From an uncultured Bulleidia sp. (GTDB taxonomy: Bacteria > Bacillota_I > Bacilli_A > Erysipelotrichales > Erysipelotrichaceae): a DNA stretch of 13,000 bases. The notes beneath the pieces are model-generated. The model was not told the DNA's origin and made no database searches. It saw only the letters and a list, made by a program, of their open reading frames with translations. How positions within the stretch are numbered: position 1 is the first letter of the stretch; each line of letters begins with the position of its first letter. Position numbers and translations under genes: made by a program. This document shows positions 1-8,500 of this stretch, in pieces. Where the stretch lies: the NCBI GenBank assembly GCA_934757945.1, contig CAKVLT010000052.1:1-13000 (forward strand), written 5' to 3'.

Positions 1-17
1 TTTTTAAATTGTCGATA

Positions 18-359
18 TTAAGTTAATTCATCCACTTCAATCACTGCAACATCTGCCTGAACATGATAGGAAAGATCACTGTTTGCTGCAAGCAGGGAGG
101 CAATACCTACATTAAGATTATCTCCTCTTTTATTATTAATTACCTTCATTCCTTCCTGCCTTAAAGATTCTGCAATCAGGTTCTGGGTAGTTGTTTTTCC
201 ATTAGTACCTGTCACAAGAATGACATGTTCTGGCATTTTAAATCTGGAGATAAAATCTTTATCCATCTTTATGCCAAGAGTCCCAGGAAAAGAACCGCCT
301 CTGCCTATCTTTTTTAACAGCCAGGAAGCACTTTTTACAATACTTAACTGAATATCCAT
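18..359 (-). CDS. murT: MurT-like Mur ligase, N-terminal part, reading frame stops early
   Basis: In Gram-positive bacteria MurT pairs with the glutaminase GatD to amidate the D-glutamate of lipid II. Visible here are a short N-terminal helix region, a G-R-G-G-S-F-P-G stretch (residues 19-26), the Mur-ligase ATP-binding loop GTNGKTTT (51-58), and an EVDE motif (108-111) that is typical of MurT rather than MurC-F. The family is usually about 430-460 residues. This frame reaches a TAA at 18-20 only two residues after EVDE, so what is seen is about a quarter of the protein. It is either a frameshifted gene, a sequence error or a genuinely truncated copy, and the window edge 17 bases further on prevents a decision. 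The start at 359 has an AAAGG ribosome site 7 bases upstream, and the stop of yhaM lies 10 bases before it. No gatD is visible. The family call is firm; the integrity of the gene is unknown. Confidence 0.8.
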   Translation of the reverse strand: MDIQLSIVKSASWLLKKIGRGGSFPGTLGIKMDKDFISRFKMPEHVILVTGTNGKTTTQNLIAESLRQEGMKVINNKRGDNLNVGIASLLAANSDLSYHVQADVAVIEVDELT

Positions 360-369
360 AGAAGTACCT

Positions 370-1305
370 TTATTTTAATACAGGCTTATAAAAAGCTCTG
401 TTTTCCAGTGCAAACAGCTTGGAAGTATATCCACCAGGTTTAACAGGTTCCAAAGCCTGCTTTAATGTATTGAGTCTTGCGTCCATGTTATCTACAAGAG
501 ATAATACTTCGGCTTCCTGAATCAATGGTAATACAGGAGAGCCAAACTCATAATGACCATGATGAGAAAGAATCATATGATGCAGTAAAATTGCTTCCTC
601 TGTTCCTTCTAAACCAAGAGATTCAGCCACTTCTGTTAACATACCATTAGCAATACTGATATGGCCTTCCAGCTTTCCTTCAAGAGTATATTCTGTGGTG
701 ACAGGTCCGCTCATTTCCACTGTTTTACCCACATCATGTATCAATGCTCCGGCCACCAGAAGATCTCTGTTGAGCTGAGGATACTGCTTGCAGATCATCC
801 AGCATAATTTAGCCATTCCCAGAGAATGTTCAGATAATCCTCCAAGAAAATTATGATGAATTTTACTTGCAGCAGGATAAGAATAATATTTATCTCCCAC
901 CTTCTGTAACAATGCCACAGTCAGCTTTTTAATTTTTTCATTTTCAATTGTATCAATAAAAAACTGCACTCTGCTTTCTCTTTCTTCAAGATCAATGGAA
1001 CTTCTTGCCACAAATTGTGTCAGATCCACGGAACTTTGATCCACAGATTCCACTTTATTCACACGTAACTGTAAGACACCTTTATAATCCAGACTGTCTC
1101 CTGTTACCTGTATAACTTTACCAGTCTGACATACCTCCACATCATGCGGTTTTACATCCCAGAACTTTGCTTCAATAGAAGCAGAACTGTCGGCCAGTGT
1201 CATAGAAAGGTATGGTGCTCCTTTATTGGTAGTACCATTTTTCACATCCTTTATCAATAAAGGTAAAACATATGTTGTATTTGGTGTAAAATCTTTAATC
1301 AGCAT
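370..1305 (-). CDS. yhaM: 3'-5' exoribonuclease YhaM family (OB fold + HD domain)
   Basis: Cytoplasmic 3'-to-5' exoribonuclease of the YhaM type, which trims single-stranded RNA, and DNA in some homologues, with a metal-dependent HD domain. The 311 residues match the usual length of about 310-315. An N-terminal OB-fold region occupies roughly residues 10-90 (beta-rich, with A-K-F-W-D at 46-50). It is followed by a linker helix region and then an HD domain. Candidate metal ligands are H160 in the S-E-H-S motif, the H190-D191 pair in L-I-H-D-V-G-K, the H248-H249 pair and D272. The start codon lies inside the end of the upstream glycosyltransferase-RecX gene (11-base overlap, 1295-1305), and only a weak GGGG-type ribosome site precedes it, so translation is probably coupled to that gene. 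Position fourth in the five-gene cluster next to RecX gives a nucleic-acid pair inside an envelope operon. The family assignment is confident; the RNA targets are unknown. Confidence 0.93.
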   Translation of the reverse strand: MLIKDFTPNTTYVLPLLIKDVKNGTTNKGAPYLSMTLADSSASIEAKFWDVKPHDVEVCQTGKVIQVTGDSLDYKGVLQLRVNKVESVDQSSVDLTQFVARSSIDLEERESRVQFFIDTIENEKIKKLTVALLQKVGDKYYSYPAASKIHHNFLGGLSEHSLGMAKLCWMICKQYPQLNRDLLVAGALIHDVGKTVEMSGPVTTEYTLEGKLEGHISIANGMLTEVAESLGLEGTEEAILLHHMILSHHGHYEFGSPVLPLIQEAEVLSLVDNMDARLNTLKQALEPVKPGGYTSKLFALENRAFYKPVLK

Positions 1306-3295
1306 CTTTTTTCAACCCCATTTCATCTATGACCGCATAAATATCTTCACTCTTATATCCCTGAGATAAACTGTATCTGAAAATATGATTTCTCAGATCC
1401 GCACCGGAATATCTTTTAGAATATCTTTGCTTGGCTTTATACACACATCTTTTCAGATTGTCGATTTCATTCGCATCCGCATTTGAAAAATCCATTGTCT
1501 GCAAGACCTGTTGTATATCTTCAGCAGAATATCCCTGCTGTACAAGTTTATTCTGCAAAGTATATTTTGTTTTTTTTACAGAATCGTTTTTACAGGAATT
1601 TAATACTTTTTGAGCATATTGCTTTGCATTCTCCAGAAAATCATTGTCTTCTTCACTCAGTTCTTTTTCAATCATCTCTACAGGTATACCTTTTTTCATC
1701 AGACTTCTGATAATACGATTTGGTCCCTGTAAAGATGCCGCAAGAGAATGTATTGCTGCTTTACAGTATCTTTCATCCTGAATGTATCCAAGAGACTCCA
1801 GTTTTTCAATAATCTTATTGATAGTTTCAATGGAACATGTAGTTTCTCTTGTCAGATAATCATACATTTCTTTACGCGTTCTGTCTTTTGCAGCAAGTTT
1901 TCTAAGGCATCCCTGATAAGCCTGTACCCCTGCTTCTTTTTCTCGGAGCGTATCCACCATCTCCTGAGTAATGGTTCCACCGTTTCTTAAGCCAAGTGAA
2001 GCATAATCATCCAGTGTAACCTGAAGACGTTCTTCATCTTTATTCTCTTTCAGAAGATATAACTGTACATAGGAATCTTTTACCTGAATATCATCTATAA
2101 CAATACCGTGATGATACTGTTCCAGAGCTTTCTCATAGACATCCAGAACTTCTTTGGCAAATTCTTCCGCATTGTATTTAGATACCACATGACAGGCATT
2201 CTCAGACATAGTCTGTCTTTGTTCTTCACTCATAGATAAGAACTTTTTAAACTGTTCGATAAACTCTTCATTTGTTTCATAATACCAGCCTGTTTCATCA
2301 GGATAAATCAAATTTTCCAGAACCTCATCTTTTCTTGCAAATAAAGGTAATCCACTTGCTAGAGCTTCAATAAAAGTCATACCTTGTGTTTCTGTAACCG
2401 AAGCAGAAATAAAAGCATCTGCCGCCCGATAATACATAGGAACCTGTTCTTTAGGCACAGGTCCTGAAAAAGAAATTATATCCTCTAATCCCTCTTCTTT
2501 TACAAGAGCTTGCAGTTTATTCAAATCCGGCCCGCCACCTACAAGAAGCAGTTTACAGTTTTCGCCTGCAACTTTTGCAGCTTTTACAGCACGAATCACT
2601 ATATCTACGGATTTTTCCTCTGCAAGTCTGCCAAGAGATATCAGAACAGTATCCTTCATGGTAAATCCGTATTTTTCTCTTATCTGTCTGACTTCTTTGT
2701 CATTCTTTAAAGAAGGAGAGAACATCTCCAGTTCCAGACCTGTAGGGATTACATTAATATCCTTACGAATGTTATACCTTTCCAGCATCATCTTTGTCTT
2801 TTCACTTGGTGCGATAACTCGAACACTGCTGTTACCATACAATCTTGATAGTTTGGCAACAATCTTTTTTACGTATTCATCTACTTTCCTGGAGTTTACA
2901 AAATTGACGTAATGTGTGTAATCTTCGTAAGTAGTATGATATGTGGAAACTAATGGAATATTTAACTGCGATGAACAGATATGCGCAAAAATACCTACAC
3001 CAAATTCAGTCTGATCGTGAATAATATCCAGATGTAATTTTTCTATTTCGTGTAAAGCTTTAAAATGAAAAGGACTTGTCATGACATAGCCATACAGGAA
3101 TTTTAATTCCGTACCCTTGAAACGCAAGACTTTTCCATCTTCTTCCCAATGAGTATCTACCTTTCCTTCAGAATTTGTAGTTATGACATAAACTTCATGA
3201 CCAAGTTTTTCAAGTTCATTTTTTAATATATATGTGCTATTGGCAACACCATTGATTTCAGGTGGATATGTATCTGAGAACAACCCAATCTTCAT
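1295..3295 (-). CDS. Diacylglycerol glucosyltransferase-like GT4 enzyme fused to a full RecX domain
   Basis: One uninterrupted frame encodes two known proteins. Residues 1 to about 392 are a GT-B glycosyltransferase of family 4. The N-terminus (G-L-F-S-D-T-Y-P-P, 4-12), the D-Q-T-E-F region (94-98), Y-H-T-T-Y-E-D-Y (119-126) and the E302-x7-E310 motif resemble alpha-monoglucosyldiacylglycerol synthase (LafA/alMGS type), which transfers glucose from UDP-glucose to diacylglycerol at the membrane surface. Residues about 397-666 look like a complete RecX: the N-terminal beta segment ending in G-L-R-N-G (435-439), then helical repeats with R-T-R-K-E-M (472-477), G-Y-I-Q-D-E-R-Y (503-510), K-K-G-I (534-537), Q-Q-G-Y-S (586-590) and S-Q-G-Y-K (644-648). 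RecX modulates RecA filaments. No methionine lies near the junction (the next is M446, inside RecX), so separate RecX translation is unlikely. An AAGGAGGG ribosome site overlaps the preceding gene's end, one base away. Both domain calls are strong; that the fusion couples two functions is inference. Confidence 0.9.
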   Translation of the reverse strand: MKIGLFSDTYPPEINGVANSTYILKNELEKLGHEVYVITTNSEGKVDTHWEEDGKVLRFKGTELKFLYGYVMTSPFHFKALHEIEKLHLDIIHDQTEFGVGIFAHICSSQLNIPLVSTYHTTYEDYTHYVNFVNSRKVDEYVKKIVAKLSRLYGNSSVRVIAPSEKTKMMLERYNIRKDINVIPTGLELEMFSPSLKNDKEVRQIREKYGFTMKDTVLISLGRLAEEKSVDIVIRAVKAAKVAGENCKLLLVGGGPDLNKLQALVKEEGLEDIISFSGPVPKEQVPMYYRAADAFISASVTETQGMTFIEALASGLPLFARKDEVLENLIYPDETGWYYETNEEFIEQFKKFLSMSEEQRQTMSENACHVVSKYNAEEFAKEVLDVYEKALEQYHHGIVIDDIQVKDSYVQLYLLKENKDEERLQVTLDDYASLGLRNGGTITQEMVDTLREKEAGVQAYQGCLRKLAAKDRTRKEMYDYLTRETTCSIETINKIIEKLESLGYIQDERYCKAAIHSLAASLQGPNRIIRSLMKKGIPVEMIEKELSEEDNDFLENAKQYAQKVLNSCKNDSVKKTKYTLQNKLVQQGYSAEDIQQVLQTMDFSNADANEIDNLKRCVYKAKQRYSKRYSGADLRNHIFRYSLSQGYKSEDIYAVIDEMGLKKDAD

Positions 3296-3296
3296 A

Positions 3297-4421
3297 TCAT
3301 CCCTCCTTAATTTCTTTAAGACTTTCGTTATTTATTTTATCATTACTTACCATATCTTGGATAGGCATACTTTGAATCGTATCTGCGATAGGTTCAGGAC
3401 ACGTCCTTCCATACATAAACATCAGTGCTCCCACAATTGTCTGAAAATAAAAGGTAAACAGTCTCCAGATCAGCATGATACTTCTGGCCTGCACACTGGT
3501 GAATAAAGTTGAAAACATCAGAATGAATGTAGCTTCAGTTCCACCACTGGATCCAGGAGAAGGCACAAACGCATTAATCATAGACACAAAACTGCATAAT
3601 GCCAGCATATTAAACCATAAATCCGGTGTCATTTTTAATCCAAGAGATACTGCAGCAAGAGATGGAACACTGTAATAAATCAATAATCGCAAAACAATAC
3701 TGATACCAACGATAATAATCATCTTTTTGTTATGCTGTAAAACGACTACTTCTCTGTCAAACTTAGTCAGCTGATCATCAATCATTTTCTTGGTCTGTTC
3801 CTTATCTTTGATGAAATGAAGTTTGGCACCAATAGAAATACCTGTAGTCGTTAACCATCTGTAAAACCATGGAAATTTTACCAGAGCAATCAAAAATAAA
3901 ATCACTGCACTGTTAACAAAAAAACCAATAATAACAACAAAGAATAACTGTGAATATTGAGTATAAAAATACATAAACTTGAAGATAAGTAAAAACAGTA
4001 CAAAGATAGCCATGACTGTCTGATATATTATAAAATCCAGCCATAATACACCTATGGCATTTGGTACAGCTACTCCCTGTTTTCGGAAGATAAACAGCTG
4101 TACAAACTGCCCTCCGGAAGCACCAGGAGTAATATTATTAAAAAGTGCAGCTGTATAGCTGTTAATAAATCCCTGAAAATGTGTATATCGAGGAGTAGAA
4201 ATATTACATTGCAGCTTCAGTCCATAGGCATGAATCCATCTTTCAAGCAACATGAAAAGTGCAATGCAAACAAGTACAAGCTTATTTGCATGTACCAGCA
4301 TATGTATTACCTGATCTCCATTATCTTTTAATGTCAGCCACAGAACCAATCCTGTCAAAGCTCCAATAAGCACTATATTAAATACAGGATTCCTGAACAG
4401 CTTTTTTAGTTTAGTTTTCAT
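3297..4421 (-). CDS. YbhN/UPF0104 (LPG synthase transmembrane-type) flippase-like membrane protein
   Basis: Polytopic membrane protein of 374 residues with multiple hydrophobic segments (for example about 15-30, 47-60, 122-148, 157-181, 234-250, 268-288, 296-306 and 317-337). Two family hallmarks are visible: N-N-I-T-P-G-A-S-G-G (95-104) and P-S-P-G-S-S-G-G-T-E (287-296). These match the domain that forms the membrane part of MprF and the stand-alone YbhN proteins, which are associated with handling or translocating lipids. The soluble aminoacyl-transferase half of MprF is absent, so lysyl-phosphatidylglycerol synthesis is not implied. The start overlaps the upstream glycosyltransferase stop (ATGA), and no good ribosome site precedes it, which suggests translational coupling. 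Its position between two diacylglycerol-glycosyltransferase-like genes suggests a role in glycolipid transport or membrane distribution, but that is inference from context. The C-terminal tail of about 35 residues is hydrophilic. Confidence 0.85.
   Translation of the reverse strand: MKTKLKKLFRNPVFNIVLIGALTGLVLWLTLKDNGDQVIHMLVHANKLVLVCIALFMLLERWIHAYGLKLQCNISTPRYTHFQGFINSYTAALFNNITPGASGGQFVQLFIFRKQGVAVPNAIGVLWLDFIIYQTVMAIFVLFLLIFKFMYFYTQYSQLFFVVIIGFFVNSAVILFLIALVKFPWFYRWLTTTGISIGAKLHFIKDKEQTKKMIDDQLTKFDREVVVLQHNKKMIIIVGISIVLRLLIYYSVPSLAAVSLGLKMTPDLWFNMLALCSFVSMINAFVPSPGSSGGTEATFILMFSTLFTSVQARSIMLIWRLFTFYFQTIVGALMFMYGRTCPEPIADTIQSMPIQDMVSNDKINNESLKEIKEG
3301..3308 (-). promoter_or_regulatory. 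Strong ribosome binding site of the GT4-RecX gene
   Basis: The minus strand reads TTAAGGAGGGATGATATG, placing a near-perfect Shine-Dalgarno sequence 5 bases before the start at 3295. The site is built into the last codons of the upstream membrane-protein gene (its K-E-G end). The fusion therefore has its own strong initiation signal, unlike the genes on either side, which rely on overlaps. Confidence 0.85.
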
Positions 4422-5440
4422 AAATTATCTGTATCGTTTCCCTGTAATACAGCCTCATAAACATTTTTCAGTTGTCTTCCAATGTTCTCAATATTTCTTT
4501 CTTTAGCCACCTGATATCCCTGTTCAGTAAGATCAGGGAGATCTTTCTCCACAATTCCTTTTAACAAAGAAACAAATTCCTCATTTGTACTTCCCATATA
4601 AGTATTTACACCATGGTGTAACCACGGAGAATAGGCGCCGATGTCTCTCAGCAACATAGGGCATCGTGATGCTAATGCTTCCAGAACCACAATACCTTCT
4701 GTTTCTTCATAACTTGGGAAGAAAAAACAGCTAGCATCAGAATAGGCACCCTCAATAATCGGTCCTTTTACATATCCTGGAAAATAGACATTATATGGTG
4801 CTTCATGAATTGCATCCAAAATATCTTTAGTCACTACAAGATGATTTATATCACCAAACCAGATAAATTTGTACTGAGGTAATTGTCTGGCAACTTCAAT
4901 AAAATCAAGAAGTCCTTTACGCTTAAACAGCAGACCAACGCCAATAACTACTTTATCTCCTTCTTTCAATGAAAAATACTTTCTGAAGGCTTTTACTTTC
5001 TCTTCATCATAGGCATATTTTTCCAACATGACACCATTGGAAATAGCATGGATTGGCTGTTTCAGACCGTACCCTTTCAAAAGTTTTTTGGAGTATGGAG
5101 TAGGTGTGATAATAGAATCCGCTTTAGCATATAAAGATACAAGCCTGGAATTATAAAAAGGAGCAATCGCATTGGAAAAAATAAAACTGTTCTGAAAATC
5201 TTCCTTTGTAGAATGCGCGTGATATATCACTTTTTTCCCTTTTTCTCTTGCACTTTTAATTACGGCTTCACTGGAACCTGTATACGTATTGATATGCAGA
5301 ATATCATACTCCTCATCCCAAGGATCCGTAGTATATGTAATACCCTGTGAAGTAAGAGCTCTTTTCTGATGTTCAAAAGCTCTGCCAACTCCGGAAATCT
5401 TTATAAAATCTTCGTTTTCAAAATAAAGAAGAATCTTCAT
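4418..5440 (-). CDS. CpoA/LafB-like glycolipid glycosyltransferase (GT4)
   Basis: Glycosyltransferase family 4 enzyme of 340 residues, probably cytosolic and membrane-associated. It has the GT-B layout: an acceptor half (1 to about 160) and a nucleotide-sugar half containing K-R-K-G-L-L-D-F-I (173-181), F-I-W-F-G (192-196), F-P-G-Y (220-223) and the E246-x7-E254 motif followed by P-M-L-L-R-D (261-266). The K-R-K-G, F-I-W and P-M-L-L-R-D blocks resemble pneumococcal CpoA and listerial LafB, which add a second hexose to monoglucosyl-diacylglycerol. The enzyme expected to make that acceptor is encoded two genes downstream, supporting a sequential pathway; the exact sugar and linkage cannot be read from sequence. 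This is the first gene of the cluster, 36 bases after the PFOR terminator hairpin. The ribosome site is a weak GGGTGA. A generic GT4 role in another glycoconjugate is the main alternative. Confidence 0.85.
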   Translation of the reverse strand: MKILLYFENEDFIKISGVGRAFEHQKRALTSQGITYTTDPWDEEYDILHINTYTGSSEAVIKSAREKGKKVIYHAHSTKEDFQNSFIFSNAIAPFYNSRLVSLYAKADSIITPTPYSKKLLKGYGLKQPIHAISNGVMLEKYAYDEEKVKAFRKYFSLKEGDKVVIGVGLLFKRKGLLDFIEVARQLPQYKFIWFGDINHLVVTKDILDAIHEAPYNVYFPGYVKGPIIEGAYSDASCFFFPSYEETEGIVVLEALASRCPMLLRDIGAYSPWLHHGVNTYMGSTNEEFVSLLKGIVEKDLPDLTEQGYQVAKERNIENIGRQLKNVYEAVLQGNDTDNL

Positions 5441-5456
5441 GTAATCACCCGTATCA

Positions 5457-5462
5457 ATTATA
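5457..5462 (-). promoter_or_regulatory. Candidate -10 element for the glycolipid cluster
   Basis: A perfect TATAAT is present on the minus strand between the PFOR terminator and the start of the first glycosyltransferase. No good -35 hexamer exists at the right distance: the matching position falls in the terminator stem and reads TTTCGT. The predicted transcript would have a 5' leader of only about 10 bases, leaving the weak GGGTGA ribosome site near its very end. It could be a weak promoter or a chance AT-rich match, with the cluster fed partly by read-through. Confidence 0.35.
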
Positions 5463-5470
5463 TTACAAAT

Positions 5471-5502
5471 AGAAAAAAGACGAAAGGTTTCCCTTTCGTC
5501 TT
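5471..5502 (-). terminator. Intrinsic terminator after PFOR
   Basis: On the minus strand AAGACGAAAGG and CCTTTCGTCTT form a perfect 11-base-pair stem (5492-5502 with 5477-5487) closed by a GAAA loop and followed by TTTTCT. It starts 11 bases past the PFOR stop codon. This is a textbook Rho-independent terminator, and it separates PFOR from the glycosyltransferase cluster. Confidence 0.93.
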
Positions 5503-5513
5503 AAGATTTGATC

Positions 5514-8500
5514 TTATTGATCGTTAGCTTTCTTAACAAGCTTTGTATAACGTCTCTGAGCGTCAGCCTTTGTCTTAGCAAATGCTGCTTCAGCTACTTC
5601 AGCACCCTTTAACTTAGGCAGGTTGAAGTAACGAGCTTCGTTCATTAAGAAGTCATGGAACTTATCCCAGTTAGGTTCTTTAGAATCGATTGTTAATGGC
5701 TTTTCAAGTCTTGGATCATAACGATACAGAGTTACATAACCACATTCAACAGCATTCTTCTGAACACGTGGAGCATTTACAAGTCCACCCTTGATACCCT
5801 GTTCTGCACATGGGCAGTAAGCGATAATCAGAGATGGTCCTTCATAAGATTCAGCTTCCTTGAATGCTCTGATAGTCTGAGCCTGGTTAGCACCCATAGA
5901 TACAGATGCTACATAGCAATGACCATATTCCATAACAATCTGGCCAAGATCCTTCTTGGACATTGCCTTACCACCAGCTGCAAACTTAGCGATAGAAGCA
6001 CGCTGAGAAGACTTAGAAGACTGTCCACCAGTGTTGGAATATACTTCAGTATCCAATACAAGAACGTTAACGTTCAGGTTGTTAGCCATAACGTGGTCTA
6101 ATCCACCGTAACCGATATCGTAAGACCATCCGTCACCACCGATGATCCATACAGACTTGGAAACAAGATCTCTCTTCATTTCAAGTAATGTCTTAACATC
6201 AGCATTTGCACTGGATTCTACATTCTTAACTAAAGAATCAACAACAGCTCTCTGCTTATCACGATCGTCACCAGCAGCGATGTATGTCTTGAAGTCTTCA
6301 GCTAATGCAGGTTCAACTTTATCCATGTTGTCTTCCATGATCTTTAAGATCTTAGCAGACTTGTAGGACTGAGATACTGCCATACCAAATCCATATTCAG
6401 CGTTATCTTCGAATAAGGAGTTAGCCCATGCAACACCGTTACCGTCTTTATCAACAACGAATGGTGTACTTGGAGTAGCAGAGCAGTAAATCATAGAACA
6501 TCCTGTTGCGTTTGCAACAAGCATATCTTTACCGAATAACTGAGAAGCTAATCTGTAGTATGGAGCTTCACCACATCCTGGGCAGCATCCAGATACTTCA
6601 AAGTATGGCATCATCAAAGATACACCAGCAACTGTAGCTGGGTTGCCATATTCAGGCTTGTATTCTGTTCCCTTGTAGAGGTAATCAGCAAGAGGTTCAG
6701 CACCCTGTGCATCAACGATATCTACTGCGGATAATGCCTTAGTTGGACATACGTTCAAGCAGACACCACAACCTACACAGTTCATAGGAGACAGCTGAAT
6801 TCTGTAAACAAGACCAGCTTCCTTAGCTCCCTTATAAACAGGTGTTGGTTCTTTAACAGCCCATTCAACACCACATTCTTTAGCAACTGCTTCACCCTGA
6901 GCAGCTTCTTCAGGTGTTAATAAGAATGGACGGATTGTAGCATGTGGACATGCAAATGCACACTGACCACATTCTACACACTTGCTTGCATCCCAGCTTG
7001 GAACTGTAGCAGCAATATTTCTCTTTTCTTTAAATGCAACGTTTTCAGGAATAGAACCATCAATAACATCAGCTTTCATGAAGTCAGATACTTTCATATC
7101 TTCTCCACCTAAAGAGTTAATAACCTGAACGTTTGTATCAAAGTGATCGTCACCTGTTAATTCGAACAGCTGAGCCTTAACAGGCAGGTTGCTCCATTCA
7201 GGTTTAACAGTTACTTCAACAAGTCCTTCAGAACCCTTATCGATAGCTGCACAGTTGTTGTTAACAACATCTTCACCCTTACGAGCATATGTCTTCTTAG
7301 CAGAATCCTTCATCAGTTCAACTGCCTTGGAATATGGCATGATCTGTTCATTCAGCTTGAAGAATGCACTCTGCAGGATTGTGTTTGTATGACGACCCAT
7401 GTGAGTTTCAGCAGCTAACTTGTTAGCATTGATGATATAGAACTTAGCATGATGATCAGCTAATCCCTTTAACATTCTGTTTGGAAGTCTGTTTTCAACC
7501 TCTTCTGCAGACATTGTTGTATTCAGTAAGAATGTTCCGCCATCTTTCAGATCACGTACCATATCAAACTTAAATGCATAGGATTCAAGAGAGCAGGAAA
7601 TGAAATCTGCCTTATCGATATAGTATGGGGAATGAATTGGGCTCTTGCCAAATCTTAAGTGAGATCTTGTAACACCGCCGGCTTTCTTGGAGTCATATGC
7701 GAAATATGCCTGAGAATACAGGTCAGTGTTGTTACCGATGATCTTAACTGTAGACTTGTTGGCACCGACTGTACCATCAGATCCAAGACCATAGAATAAG
7801 CAGGAAGTGTAATCAGCATCTACATGAATATCTACTGGTTCCAGAGATAAATGAGTTACATCATCTGTAATACCAATTGTGAACTCTTCTTTTGGTTCAT
7901 CCTTCTTGAGTTCTTCAAATACACCGTTAATGTCAGATGGGTTAGTATCCTTGGAAGACAGACCATAACGACCACCAACAATAACAAGATCCTTATGCTT
8001 ACGTAATGCATAGCAAACATCTAAGAATAATGGTTCACGTGTACCAACTTCCTTAGCACGGTCAAGAACAGCAATCTTCTTAACTGTAGCTGGTAATACA
8101 TCTTCCAGATATTTCTGAGAGAATGGACGATACAGATAAACCTTGATTAAACCAACTTTTTCGCCACGTTTAATAAGTGTGTTGATTGTTTCTGTGATTG
8201 TATCTGTTACAGAACCCATAGCTACGATAACTCTTTCAGCATCTGGAGCACCGACATATGTAAATGGTGCATAGTTACGTCCTGTGTGTTCACTTACAGC
8301 CTTCATGTACTTAGCAGCGATTTCAGTCACCTTAGCATAGTGTTCATTCTGTGCTTCAGCAGCCTGGAAGTAGATATCATCGTTCTGAGATCCACCACGT
8401 GTTACTGCATTTCCATGTGGGTTTAATGCATGTTTACGGAAAGCTTCCAGCTTTTCAACTGGTAATAAGCTCTTTAAGAAATCGTAATCCATAACTTCGA

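Noticed and set aside
2090..2120. Separate recX gene starting at the domain junction of the fusion
   Set aside because: No ATG, GTG or TTG with a ribosome site lies near the junction and the frame is continuous; the next methionine falls inside the RecX domain.
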